Shown: positions 49,601 to 61,375 of the stretch, one piece after another
Position numbering within the stretch: position 1 is the stretch's first letter
Layout of the letters: each line of letters opens with the position of its first letter
Source of the DNA: Sporisorium sorghi
Lineage: Eukaryota; Basidiomycota; Ustilaginomycetes; Ustilaginales; Ustilaginaceae
Length of the DNA: 64,000 nucleotides
Assembly: GCA_023212695.1 (NCBI GenBank)
Contig: JALCCG010000044.1
Span: 1-64,000 of the forward strand
Direction: 5' to 3'
Program-made: the position numbers and the translations under genes
The notes under the pieces: model-generated
Databases searched by the model: none
What the model was told of the DNA's origin: nothing
Seen by the model: the letters and a program-made list of their open reading frames with translations, nothing else

Positions 49601-49724
49601 TGTCCTTGGGCCGATGCGGAAGGGCGCTTGCTGCCCTGCCATCTGTGGCTGGATCGATGGAGATGTCGAGGTTGGAAAAGTCCTGCAGCACTGTTTGTGC
49701 GAGGAAACGTTCGTCGATCTCGAG

Positions 49725-49763
<39 letters not shown>

Positions 49764-50507
49764 CTGTAGCTCGTCGGCGCTGTCGGATGCTTGGTGTGTT
49801 GCGATTCCGGCGTCGCTAGCTGATGTGATGGAGAAGGAGTCTTCTGATACGCTCGAGATCATCGAGCCGTCTAGGAGGTCTGTATCTGAGCCGTCTTCTT
49901 GCAGTGTAAGCAGCACCTCTGACGAGTCTGCTGTGAAGACGCCTTGCAGCAACGGTTCGAGCATCACCACTCGAAGAGGTGCCACTGTCGTTCCAAGCTG
50001 CGGACGGATCACCTGGCCTTGGCGCAAGATCTTGCCGTCCAACTGGCGCACCAGCTCGTCTTGGTTCTCGTTGGCAGCATCGTAGCTCGCCAACGAGGTC
50101 GCTTGCAGGTAAACGAGAGACGCATCGACGGGCGTATGAGGCTCGACGTAGACGCGCCTGGGTTGGTCAGAGCGGTAGGATCGAGCGGACGAGCGCAAGA
50201 CGGATGCGACGGCTTTGGAAGCTTCGAGCCAGAGTCCGGCAGTATCTTGGGTGCTCTTGACTGCGTACACGACCAAGGCGGGGAGGTTGGACAGTCGTAG
50301 TTGCCGACCAGATGATGGGCGCAAGCTGATTGCGAGCTTGTGCGACGACGAAGCCGGCTTGGAGGTGGATGCTGAGGACGGACTAGAGGGTGACAGGATG
50401 TTCCAGAGGGCAGGCGAGACAGCGACGACTTGGTCCGAGACCGCCTCTCGTTCACCGACGAGCAGGTCGACGACGAGCTCGCGTGTGGGTAGGATGGAGA
50501 TCGTCAT
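46620..50507 (-). CDS. PEX6: peroxin PEX6, type II AAA ATPase
   Basis: Partner of PEX1 in the hexameric motor that extracts the import receptor Pex5 from the peroxisome membrane. From ATG 50507 the protein is 1295 aa ('MTISILPTRELVVDLL'); the frame stays open further upstream but begins at a non-ATG codon in leader-like sequence. The D1 P-loop near 671-680 is 'KGARGCGKKT', with Lys where Ser/Thr is usual, and the D1 Walker B is 'CIFLLRNIEAL' without the catalytic Asp-Glu. D2 is intact: Walker A 'GPPGTGKTLL' near 959, Walker B 'CVVFFDELDSVAP' near 1009, 'DRIVSQLLAELDGM', and the second region of homology '[20 protein letters not shown]'. A 13-Asp run lies near residues 249-261. The C-terminal tail is Lys/Ala/Gly-rich. 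Confidence 0.95.
49725..49763 (-). repeat. coding (GAC)13 run, poly-Asp in PEX6
   Basis: Thirteen perfect trinucleotide repeats encode 13 Asp between 'DELQ' and 'LEIDERF' in the N-terminal half of PEX6. It is probably length-variable. Confidence 0.92.
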
Positions 50508-51155
50508 TGTCGCAGTCCGTGCCTCACCACTTCGCAAGGCTCTGATTGGATGACAATATGTGGTGGTGGTACAGAGCAACTTGGAAAACGGATTGATTGA
50601 AAGAAAAGCGAGCGGTTTCGCTTCCCGAACCGGAGCGGAAAGTGTAGAGAAGGCAAGGCAGACAAAAGCGCGTGAACGAGACAAGGCCAATGCGAAGGCG
50701 AAGGCGAATCCCCCACTGAGAGAGCGGCGCTTGGCAAAGCAAGAAACAAGGCTTTCACCAAGACTCGCACAGACAAGAAAGAGAGAGTCGGGCCGGCGAG
50801 CACCGGTGAAATTCAACAGGCTTGCACCGGCGCTCAACTTTCTCACTTGCATCTCCTCCTTTTTCAGCATCTGCACCTTGACCACCCCACCAGTGCTGTA
50901 TACAAGATGAACCCTACGATGGCCTCCAACCGCTGACAACATGGAAAAACGTGACGATCAAGTCTGAAAGAGATGAAAGCTTCACGGCCAGTCTAAGCAT
51001 TTATATCAAAGTGTTAGATTCGAGCATACACGTGACCTGAGCATGGGCCTCACCGAATTTTGTCGTCGAATTGCTTCTCTTTGCTGCGCTTTTGCCTCGA
51101 TTCTCTTCTTTCCTTCACACTTCGCATCACGAACGGGAAGGCTCGAATCGACATC
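50508..51155. promoter_or_regulatory. divergent promoter, PEX6 / HRP1-like
   Basis: 648 bp shared by two divergent genes. An open minus-strand frame upstream of PEX6 has no suitable ATG near the gene. No clear TATA box or repeat is seen. Confidence 0.5.
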
Positions 51156-53585
51156 ATGGCGAGCAACGAAGACACAGACGACCTCTACGCTGACCTCTAC
51201 GGCCCAGATGGATCGGGAGACGGCGACCAATCCTTCCTCGGAGGCGAGGGCGGTGAGGACAACGCTCAACCCAGCGACGAGCAGGACCTCATCGGATACG
51301 AACAAGACGATCACAACAGCAAGCAAGGCAACAGCAACGACAAGCCAGAAGAGAAGCCAGCGCCAGCTCCTAGCTCTGCCTCCTTCATCCCTCCTCCGTC
51401 GACGTCTGCTCCAGCGCAATCGGCCGAGACGGGTCTGCAGATCAAAGGCAGCTTCATCCCTCCGCCGGCAGCTAGCTCGACTCCTCACTCTCACAGTGAT
51501 GTGCGAGATCTGACGCCAGCGAGTCACAATGATGCTTCCGCCAATCAGCAGTCCGCTTCACACCCGTCGCAAGGGGCAGGCGGCGGCGACGATGGGCAGA
51601 ACGGTGGAACTGAGGGCGAGCGTTCAGACAATCGATCAATCATGCCTCACGAGATGCCTGAAGAAGGGTGAGTATCTTGATCCTAGTCAGCTGCCCGCTA
51701 ATCACAGTCCATATCACCAAAAGAGATCGACTTGCATAGAGAATGATCGCGGAACAAGATGGCCCCTCTGCCTCTGCACGCAATGGCACGCAGGCACGGG
51801 AGAAGGCTTGTTCCTCATCTAGATTACACTCGTCATAAACGCTCCTAGCCGCTAGTGCAACCCTTCAGCCTCTTCTCTCGCCGCATCATCACCACTAGAC
51901 AGTCCATTGACACTTGGCACTCTACTTTTCACGCATCGTCATTGCTACTTGCTACTCGCACTTCATCATCGCCATCAACATCGTCACTCGCAACCCATTC
52001 GCACATCATGATGATGGAATGCCAAATCCGTTGCCTCTGTACGCGCTCTGCTTTTCGTCCTTCCGACTGGCTCGCCTTCGACGACTGCCCGGCATGTCAC
52101 TCGATTGCTGGCAAATCGCTTGACAATGAAACAACAGGAAAATGTTTATCGGCGGTTTGAACTGGGACACAACCGAAGGTGACTATCTCGTTCCCCCGTG
52201 GCTCGATGCTGTTCACCCTTGCACACACAAAGAGACGAAAGCTCCCGCCAACTTTTGCAGGCTGAACGCTGGACTGACGCATGCTTTTTCAATATCTCAT
52301 AGACTCGCTGCGACGATACTTTTCGCAGTTCGGCGAGGTCGGCCACTGCACCATCATGCGCGACAACATGACCGGCCGTTCCCGCGGATTCGCCTTTCTC
52401 AACTTTGTCGATCCCAAGGCGGTCAACACGGTCGTGGTGCGCGAGCACTACCTCGACGGTAAGGTGATCGACCCCAAACGAGCCATCCCGCGTCCGCAGC
52501 GCGACAGCAACTACAACCACCATCAGAACGGCGGCGGTTCCGCACACTCCAACTATGGCGGCATGGGCGGCGCCAGTGGCGGAGGCTATTGTGCGCAGAA
52601 CCAGAAGCTCTTTGTGGGTGGGCTGCCGCCCTCGGCGACGCCGGCGTCGTTCCGGACGTTTTTCGAGCAGTTTGGCACGCTGGTCGAGTGCACGTGTATG
52701 ATGGATCGCGAGACGGGCAACCCGCGTGGGTTTGGGTTCTTGACGTACCAGGACGACGCGGCGCTGCAGCACGTGCTGAATACGCGACCGCTCGTGTTCG
52801 ACGGCAAGGAGGTCGACGTCAAGCGCGCCCAGTCCAAGAACGACCCGCAGTCGCTCCAGATCCGACGCCAGCAACGGATCGACAATCCTGAAATGGCCAT
52901 GGGCATGGGTGGCATGGGCATGCAGCAGAGCGGTGGACGATACGGCATGAACAACGACTACAACGCCGGAGGCGCGGGCAACTTTGGCGGCAACACCAAC
53001 GCGTGGGCGATGAACCCGATGATGATGGGCATGGGCACCGCCGATCCGAACGCCATGGCGCAGATGTACCAGAGCATGGGCTGGGGCAACGCCAACTGGA
53101 ACCCGCAGATGGCATGGCAGCAGATGATGGCGAGCATGGCGGGGCAGGCGGGCAACGCTGCGGGAGCGGGTGCAGGCATGGACATGGGCGCCATGATGTC
53201 GAGCATGGGCATGGGCGGCATGGGCATGATGGGTGCTGGGATGGGTAGTATGAGCCCGCCGATGAACAGCGCGATGAGCCCGAATGCGCAGCCCGCGGCA
53301 GCCGTTGCTCCTCCGACAGGTCCCAAGGCGTTGTCCAACAACGGGGAGGATCGCAATGACCGCAGCGGGCCGGCGACGGCGGGGCGGTTCCAGCGTGGAG
53401 GTGGCTTCAACAACAACGGAGGTCCGCGTCCGCCTACGGGTCCGAGGTACGATCGCGAAAGGTCGCCCAACAGAGGAGGTGACGATCGCAATGGCGGTGG
53501 TGGTGGGGGATACCGAAGAGAGCGCAGCCCCAACCGTCGTGATGACGGCAGACGGTACGATAACGGCAACCGCAACCGATACTGA
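51156..53585 (+). CDS. two-RRM RNA-binding protein, HRP1/NAB4-like
   Basis: An hnRNP-like protein related to yeast Hrp1, which binds UA-rich elements in cleavage/polyadenylation and shuttles to the cytoplasm. Exons are 51156-51667, 52138-52178 and 52303-53585, giving 611 aa. The first 170 residues are acidic and Pro/Ser/Gln-rich. RRM1 (172-246) is assembled across two introns: 'KMFIGGLNWDTTE' comes from a 41-nt exon and joins 'DSLRRYFSQFGEVG', with 'GRSRGFAFLNFVD' and 'DGKVIDPKRAIPR' following. RRM2 (285-365) has 'QKLFVGGLPPSATP' and 'GNPRGFGFLTY'. The C-terminus is Met/Gly/Asn-rich and ends in RGG/RERSPNR-type repeats. 'GLNWDTTE' and 'KVIDPKRAIPR' are Hrp1 hallmarks. Intron 1 is 470 nt, unusually long here. 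Confidence 0.93.
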
Positions 53586-53766
53586 TGTTCTCTAGGGCGA
53601 TCATTCGAAATGCCTACGAAGCCAACGCGGATTCTGCTTGCAATGTGTGTCTTCAATGTGTCGATGTGCCGGTGCTCACGCATGTGCTGTCAGGGGAGAC
53701 GAATCACACGCATGGTCACAAGTGCCGCAGTCGATGAATTTGTATTGAGGCTGAAGATACGCTCGT

Positions 53767-54885
53767 TCACTTTGCACCCGTAGCCTGCTTGGCCGCCTCG
53801 TCGATCTTCTTCTCAATGTCCAGACCAATGAGCACATCGAGCGTACGCACAAACCACCAGCGTCCGCACTCGGCCTCCTCGTCCTCGCGCTGAGCCTCTT
53901 CCAGCGGGAACCCGACGTGTTCCGCCACCTTCTGCGCCAGCTTCTTGGTCGCGTCCTGCTGGCTCTTCTCCAGATCCGACTGCGAAATGAGGTCGAACTT
54001 GACCGCTGCGGCGAGCGCTCTTTCATCCGCATACGGGAAGACCTGGGGCCACTGCGACTGGATGCGGCGCAGGAAGATGTCCACGCCGCCGGGGCCGAGG
54101 CCGTTGATCTGCTTCGTCAGCACGGCCTTCACCTGCTCCGCGACCTGGAACGCGTCCTGCTTATCCTCCGTCTGCTCCAGAGCCTGGTCGAGGATCGGAC
54201 GCAGCGTATCGCGTGCCTCGCCGTCCTTACCCTCGCACAACGCCGTAATGCCCTCAGCCAGACTCCCCAGCTGCACAGCCGTCTTCTCCTTATGCTGCGT
54301 CCTCGCCTCCCACAACGCCGCCCTGCGCCCCTCGTTGCCCGCCTCCTCCAGGTCCTGCGCGCTGCGGAAAAAGTACGGCTTGTTGAGCAGCGTCTCGATC
54401 GCCCTCAACCCCAGCCGGTGCGAGATGGGCTTGCTCAGCAGCATGGCGCACAGCAGCGTCTGGAACGCCGTCAGGTCCGAGTTCGGGTACGAGAGGTAGC
54501 CAGCGGATCCGGCGCCCTCGCGCTTGTTTTCGTATGGTTCGGGCGGCGTGCGGACCGTTTCGCCGCCCTCGGCAGCGGTGTCGGTCTCGCCCTTGCCATC
54601 CGGGATGGAGGGGTGAGCGAGCGACCACGCGGTGTCCGAGTGCAGCCACGTGAGGGAGTCGCCGAAGGATTCGAGCTTCGTCTGCTGCACTTCGAGGATC
54701 GAGTCTGCGTTGCTGTTGGCGGTGGTCTTGGGCTTCTTGGGCTCGGGGGAGGCGGCGGCGTCAGCGGTTTCCTCTTTGGGAGCCACCTGCTCGTTGTCGC
54801 GCTTGGCGCCGGCTTTGCTGTCTCTTGGCTCCGGCTTGGAGTCAACCTGCTGTTGGCCGGAGGCTTGTCTACGTGTGGATACCAT
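53767..54885 (-). CDS. HhH-GPD-like protein (DNA-glycosylase fold, apparently degenerate)
   Basis: A 372-aa intronless ORF. The N-terminal 60 residues are basic/disordered with 'EPKKPKTT', a possible nuclear signal. The centre resembles the HhH-GPD fold of base-excision glycosylases: 'DLTAFQTLLCAMLLSKPISH' matches the start helix region, and 'INGLGPGGVDIFLRRIQ' (near 265-281) matches the helix-hairpin-helix, which in endonuclease III reads L/IPGVGRKTA. The catalytic Lys of bifunctional enzymes is absent (GPGGVD instead of GRKTA). An Asp does occur in 'FPYADERALAA', about where the GPD Asp is expected. No Fe-S cysteine cluster is seen. It may be a monofunctional or non-catalytic relative. It converges with the HRP1-like gene. 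Confidence 0.7.
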   Translation of the reverse strand: MVSTRRQASGQQQVDSKPEPRDSKAGAKRDNEQVAPKEETADAAASPEPKKPKTTANSNADSILEVQQTKLESFGDSLTWLHSDTAWSLAHPSIPDGKGETDTAAEGGETVRTPPEPYENKREGAGSAGYLSYPNSDLTAFQTLLCAMLLSKPISHRLGLRAIETLLNKPYFFRSAQDLEEAGNEGRRAALWEARTQHKEKTAVQLGSLAEGITALCEGKDGEARDTLRPILDQALEQTEDKQDAFQVAEQVKAVLTKQINGLGPGGVDIFLRRIQSQWPQVFPYADERALAAAVKFDLISQSDLEKSQQDATKKLAQKVAEHVGFPLEEAQREDEEAECGRWWFVRTLDVLIGLDIEKKIDEAAKQATGAK

Positions 54886-56830
54886 AATGAAGCTTAGGTG
54901 TGGGCAATTTTGCTACTGGTCGGGTTCAGAAAGGTATGATGGAGCGGAGGAAGGATGGCGACAGAGTGCTAGCAGGAACGGCCAGCAAGCGCATCCTGCG
55001 CAACCTTGCACGATGGCATGTCAACCGAACAGAGAGCATGGTCTGTTCGAGCGAGTCTATGACGCTTCGGCCTGACTCATCGTCGATCCCGCCGCCATTT
55101 GCTCATGCTGGCGTAACTGGGCAGCTGCTGTCGACAGCTGACGTTCAGACATGCGGAGGGGAAAAAGACTCGCACGAGAGGAAATGCGCCCTAACAGCGT
55201 CGCAAAAATCGATAGGGTCCTTCGCAGATCCTCCTCTCCTTCACCGGCCATCTGAGACATGAGAAAGGGGGTCGATGTCGATGCTCGCTTGACCCCTTTC
55301 CTTCGATCTCATACCGACATGACCGTTTGGGCGTTCTTCTAGTTTCGGGGTCTGATCGCTGCTAGAGCACAAGACGAAGCAACGAGCTGGGCGCTAGAGC
55401 AGGTTTGTTTGTTAGCGCTTCTTGGCTAGACTGACGTGCGTTCCGAAAGCTCTTCCGTCAGCTGTAGATTGACAGACTCCAGTGAATGCTGCATGATGCA
55501 GGGTTGTAGACGGTGAACCGCTTCGACAAGGCACACGGGTAAGAACTCAAGATGCAATCAATGCGGTCGAAAGACATCTCGCAATCCAGAAGCTCGTCCC
55601 AACCGATCACGACATTGGTCAGGCGACGGTGTTGGAAAGCTGTCAAAGCCAAGATGGGGCGGTGGCGTGCCAAAAAGCTGCGAAAGAGGAGCTTGAGACG
55701 GGATCTGTCAGATGGTTTGGTAGAAGGTGCACCTGCAGGCTGCAACCCGCGCTTTGCAGGGCCTCGCTCAGCGTTCGCTTCTTCTTCTTCTTCTTCTTCT
55801 TCCTCCTCCTCCTCTTTACTCTCTGCCATCACCCGGTCATAAAAGACTCAATGGCAACCACTCTTCCACCCGTCGCATGAGTCGAGACAGAGAAGTTGAC
55901 GGTACAGCCGATGAGGCAACTGACACAGCAAAGTGATTGGCTCGATACGAACACGTCGCTTTCGTTCGACGTTCGGGACTTGCGATGGACGAGCAGTTGG
56001 CTAGAATCGCGCGACTCAGGGGCAATTTTTCCAACAGATGAAATTGTTCTGCACTGTCGATCCCACTCTGAGAAGCCCCTTTCTCGTCTCGCCTTGAGGT
56101 TCGGATTCGAGTTGTGCGGGGCTGATGCTGCAATTTTTCTGGTGATTCTCGACGCGCTCATGCGCCATTGCATACACGCTGCATAAGAAAAAGAACACAC
56201 TGGCTGGCTGACGGGCTGAAGGACTGACTGGCTGGTTCGTTGTCGGGACACCCCGTCTTTTGTGGCTTTCGGTCTAGCCGTTCGGATGTGGGAAAAAAAA
56301 AAAAAAAAAAAATGGCGATTTTTTCGAGACCAACACCTCTCGGGATGCGCGCTGCTGCTGGACTGCCTGGCTGGCTGGCTCAAAGTGGAAACAAAAAAAA
56401 TGACCCTCGGTCTGTTTAGACTTTGAGCCCCTGGCCCGCCGCCAAGCAGAGCAGAGCAACAACACTCTGAGACTCAACAGCCTCTCGCTCACCAAAGGGC
56501 TGAGTCGTATGCTCCTTCATCAGTCTCTCCCCTCTCTCCTTTCCTCTCTCTCCTCTCCACCTCCTCCAGCATTCATTCATTCATCACCACCAGCATCGAT
56601 ACCCTCACCGCATCAAGCTCTCGCATCTCTCATACTTATACCCCATCTTGTTGCTCACGTCAGTGCAGCAGGCTCGATTCGAAACAGCATCTACACCTCG
56701 CCAGCTATCGTCATGCATACAACGTATCACCGCCCAGCTCAGTCGTGATCCACTCTTCTCTTGGCTGCACAACCCACCTCAATTACATAGCTGAGCGGCC
56801 CAGCCGGCTCAGCAAATCTTGTCTGCCACA
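54886..56830. promoter_or_regulatory. 1.9-kb divergent intergenic region
   Basis: Between the HhH-GPD-like gene (minus) and the DH-PH-FYVE gene (plus). It contains (TTC)n/(TCC)n at about 55778-55814 and an A20 run (56293-56312). The 300 bp before the GEF start are CT-rich like a leader. A minus ORF of about 123 aa from ATG 55829 (MAESK, then a Glu run) has no recognised homologue and owes its Glu tract to the microsatellite; it is not called. Confidence 0.5.
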
Positions 56831-57338
56831 ATGGCTTCTATTCCAAGGCGCGACTCGTCCATCTCTTTTCCGACACTCCCTGCCTCGCCAATCAAGTCTC
56901 CACTCCAGGCGCCGCTGCCCACTTTCTCCACGTCGCACTATGCTGATGCAGACGAGCACGAATCCATGCCGCCACCTCGCGGCATCCACACCAAGGCTTT
57001 CCCCACAGGCACGCAAGCGGTTCAGTCGCAACAACGACACTCGATCGTCTCAGACGACTCGTCTGCGGCATCTTCAGCTGATTACTTCAGCACCAACCCG
57101 CCAACCAGCAGACCTATTTCAGCCACCACACTCGCATCGTCTCGCCCATCCTCGGTCGCATCCAATGCATCATCTGGAAGTCACGTTCAGGGCCAGCTCA
57201 CCTCGTGCGCCGACTTGCTCAGCCCCGGCCTGGCATCGGCGCTAGGTCTACTTCCCAGTCAAGCCAGCAACATTGCGTTTCCCAGCTCCAGCAGGAACAC
57301 TCTCGGTCCAACTCCGCCGGACTCGGGCGCAAGCAGTA

Positions 57339-57376
<38 letters not shown>

Positions 57377-60300
57377 CACGCAGCCACTCGTCCGCTGCAG
57401 AGGCGTGTCCGAGCGCAGAGTGCACAGAGCGGCGCCCTCTCTCAGCGACGTCCCTCTCTGCCCTCGGTGTCCAGCATCAACCACCGCATCAGCGTAGCCA
57501 GCGTCTCGAGCTTCGAGAGCCTGCCCGAAGGTGAAATCGTTCAAGGATTTCTCGCCCCCGGCATCCTCCCACCCAAGTCGCGTGCGTCCAGCTACGACCG
57601 TATCACACGCAGCGCAACCACAAGCTACTCGCATTCGCTTGCCAAGGATGACTCAAGCTTGACTGATGGTGGCGACCGCTCTACCTCGTCCATCTCGCTG
57701 GGCAGTGCTGTCTCGATCGCGACTGGCTCCGAACCCTCGTCCGCCGGCGACCACCCTCCACCTCCAGGTTCTGCCTCAGCTCTCTCCTCGTCGACCGGCT
57801 CTTCGGCTCACGGCGCAGGTCCCAGCGCCACCAGCTCGACATCCACGTCTACCATCACAGCAAGCTCATCGCGACCCAGCTACTCTCTTCGACGCGCTGC
57901 CACCGCTCCCGTCCCAGCCGCTGATGTGTCGCTCCTCATGGCGCATCGCCAACGCAGCGCAAGGGAGCTCCTCGACACCGAACGATCCTTTGTCGCCAGC
58001 TTGACCCTCATCGATCAAGAATACTATCAACCTCTGCTAGCCAGCCTCGGCAAGGGCAAGGCAGCAGCTCCGCCAAATGCACCACCGCCCATCTTGTCAC
58101 GCAAGTCCGTCGCCGACATCTTTTCCAACTTTTACGACATTCTTCAGCTCAGCAGAGAGCTTCTCAGTCAGTTGGAAGAGCGTCTGCAGATGACTCCTTC
58201 GCAGACCTTTGCGCAAGGCTCGTCGGCGAGCCAAATACGTGCAGACCCTGTCGCAGAGATGAAGTGGGATCCTGCTGTTGATTGCATCGGCGACATCCTC
58301 GCTACCCTGGCACCCTTCCTCAAAATGTACTCGCTCTTTGTCAAGAACTTCAGCAGCGCACTCCAACGCATCGAGTCCGAGCAAAAGACCAACGAAGCCT
58401 TCGCCAAATTTCTCAAGGAGACCGATCAAAAACGCGCAGCCAAAGAAAAGGTCACCACCACCTCGGGAAGCGTGCGGCACGCCTTTGGCTACGGTCTCGG
58501 CTTCCAAGCTCATCTGCTCACCATTGTCCAGAGGATTCCGCGCTACAAGCTTCTTGTAGACGATCTCGTCAAGTCTACGCCCGAGACGCATCCAGACTGC
58601 ATCGATCTCCGCCGCGCCAGTCACATGATCGAGCAGGTGGCGTCCTACATCAACGAGAACGTCCGACAGCACGAGATGGTGCTCACCATGCTCGGCTTGC
58701 AAAAGAGCCTTCAGGGCTTGACTGAACCGCTCGTGGCGCCGGGCAGGGCGCTCATCAAGCGCGGCACGCTCATGAAGACGTGCCGTCGCAACATCCAACC
58801 GCGCGAATTCTTCCTCTTTACCGACTGCCTCATCTACGCGAGCCCCATTTCGGGCGGCATCGAGGCGGCGTCTGCAGCTTGGACGATGCTGGCACAGCGT
58901 GGCGGTCTATATGGAGTCAGCAGTCTCGAGCCATCCCAGTCGCCGACGATCGTCTCACCCCTCTCGGGACCTGCTTCACCCATCGAGTCGGTTCTGACAC
59001 CGCCAAGCATGTCTGCGCCGCTGGGTCCTCGGGCCCGCCTGGCATCAGTGCCTGAGCCCTACACTCCCTTGGCGGGCGCCATCTTTTCGCTGGCAGGGCA
59101 TCAGCTGCAGTTCCGAGACAAGTTTTGGCTTCGCGACTGCACGGTGGTCAGCGTCGAGGACAATACCAACCAGGGTCTGCGCCATTGCTTCGAGATTCGC
59201 ACGCCCGACAAGTCGTTTGCCGTCTACGCCGAGAGCCAGACGAGCAAGGAAGCTTGGGTCAACTGCATCCGCGACGCTCGTGCCGACCACATGTCTGCGC
59301 GTCGAACACTCAAGGCTGAGGAGGACAGCATCGAGGCCAAGAGGGAGAGGCGCAGGTCGCTTTACAAGGTCGATGCTTCGAAACTCGCGAACAAAAGGCT
59401 CAGCACGCAGAGCTTGGGGGCGTACCTCGCGGCTGCCAACCTGATCGGCGGGGACAAGACGGTCCTTTCGGCAGAGCAGCCCATCGAGTCGAGCGCTTCG
59501 AGGTCCGTGTCGCGGGAGCGCGAGCCAGCGCCACGTCGATCGCGTGTCGACTCCCTACCCAACCTGCTCATGCGACCGCCTTCCTTTCCCTCGTTTGCTG
59601 CCAACGGCACCCAACTGTCGCTGGCAAACCTGCTTGCTTCCAACGCGTCTCTTGCAGCAGCGGCACCGCTGCGTGTGTTGGAGGACTACAATGCACCCGT
59701 GTGGGTGCCTGACAACCGTGCAGACAAGTGCTGCAACTGTCAAGAGGCTTTTGGCATGTGGCGCCGCAAGCACCACTGTCGGCTATGTGGACAGGTGGTC
59801 TGTTGGACTTGCTCGCAACGGTCGTTCTTGATCCCCAGCTACCAGGATGGAGAGCCGGATCGACCCGCTCGTGCATGTGATCGCTGCTACGACAGCGTCT
59901 TTCCGCCTGAAAATGCAGACGAAGCGGAATTGGCGGCAGCAGCAGCAGCAGCAGCAGCAAATGCGGCAGAGGTCGTTGCTACAGCACCAGACAGCGCCGA
60001 GATGTCGTCCGTGCCCAGCTCGAGTACCGATGAAAGTGTTGCTCAGACGCTTGGTGCCTATCAGATTGGTGCTTCGGACGGCGACACGGATGCAGAGGCT
60101 AGCCGTCATGGCTCGCCATTCACGCCGCCGGTCGAGCACGACTCACTTGCAGCCGCAGCCCACGTGAACGCGGAGTTGGCCGCGAATGCGACCTGCTCTC
60201 CAGCCGACGCGATCGCGAGTCGATCTGCCCTGGCCAAGAAGACTGGCGTGGATGCAAGACCCAAATCGCTGCGATTCGATGCTTTGCCGCCACCGGAGCT

Positions 60301-61078
60301 GCAGATTAGCGGCTCCGCGGCCCACCAGGACGGTGCCGTGTCACCTACAACACCGTCTAGTCCCACGGAAACATCTGTATCGCCCGTGCGGCCGAGCACA
60401 CAGCCAGTCCAATCAGCTTCTCCGCAGGTAGAGCGAAGGAGCAGTGCAAGTGTACACGCTTCGCCGATGCGATTGAGCCAGGCTCCCGTGTTGCCGGCGC
60501 GGTCCAAGTCGCTGGCAGGCCCTTTGGCTTCGGGCTCACCGCGAGTCATGTCGACCGAGGCTAGACTGAACCGCGCCTCTGCTCTGGAAGCGCACCATCT
60601 GTTTACCAGCCATTACCGCAATCCGCAGATCCAGGCGGCCACGTCGGGCTCGGGCACTTTTCGTTTGGTGACGCCGAGGCTGACGACGCCCGAAGCCGAG
60701 CTTCCGCCTGGCGTTGTGGGCAAGAGGAGCGGATTCTCGCCCAGCATCATGGACGTCGGCTACTTTGGCGGAGCGACGGGTGCGATTCAGGAAGATGCCG
60801 AGGACGAGAATGCCACGCAGGGTGCTGTTGCAGGCACGAGCCCAGTCAAGACATCGGAACCCTTCAAACCGTGGATGCTGCACGCGATGTCCCCTGCAGG
60901 CGGAGCCCAGTTGCGACCGGCGCGCAAACGCCCGCTGAGTGCAGCAGCGCGCTTGAGCAGCTTCTATGGTCCTCTTCTGGCGACGAGCAGTGGCTCTTCG
61001 ACACCGGGCGCGCCTTCTCAGCTCAACGGATCGGCATCTGCAGCGTCGACGGTTGGCGAGAGCGACAGGAAGGGTTGA
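56831..61078 (+). CDS. don1: DH-PH-FYVE Rho GEF, Don1 candidate
   Basis: A 1415-aa intronless protein of the FGD1 class. A Ser-rich disordered first 370 residues (with a poly-Ser run near 175) are followed by the DH domain at about 376-605 ('RELLDTERSFVASLTLIDQE', 'TIVQRIPRYKLLVDDLVKST'). The PH domain (about 637-820) is split by a Ser/Pro insert. The FYVE finger (about 960-1030) has 'CCNCQEAFGMWRRKHHCRLC' with the RRKHHCR phosphoinositide-binding motif and four Cys pairs. It likely acts on endosomes through PI3P. In Ustilago maydis the FYVE-containing Cdc42 GEF Don1 is needed for cell separation; the domain order fits, but other FYVE GEFs could exist, so the symbol is provisional. ATG 56831 follows a CT-rich leader. 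Confidence 0.85.
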
Positions 61079-61375
61079 GTTGGCTGGCAGAACCACACCT
61101 CGATTCAAAATGTCGCTCCTCGACGTTCTACATATCGACTATCGCAAACGCTTATGTGCGTTTCCACTCGCCGGCAATTCAGAGCATTCACAGTCACCAA
61201 CAAACAAACACGAGCACGAAGACAGGAAGACAGGTATGTGAAGCTAAGATTACTGTTCGACATTAAGATGGTAATGGCATCACGTAAGAGACATGTGTAG
61301 GGGCAATGGTATCAAGATGGAGGGTGCACGAGGCACGATGCTTTGGGTTGACCTGCGAGCGGTCCAATCGGTCGC

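Noticed and set aside
50508..50942. N-terminal extension of PEX6 by 145 residues
   Set aside because: The extension is Ser/Phe/Leu-rich leader-like sequence, and the PEX6-like fold begins at 'MTISILPTRELVV' (50507).
51668..52137. snoRNA inside the long HRP1 intron
   Set aside because: An ATGATGA box-C-like string occurs near 52009, but no paired D box or terminal stem was found.
55458..55829. Minus-strand 123-aa ORF beginning MAESK and a Glu run
   Set aside because: The Glu run comes from a TTC/TCC microsatellite, the rest has no recognised family, and it lies in a promoter interval. Transcript data would be needed.
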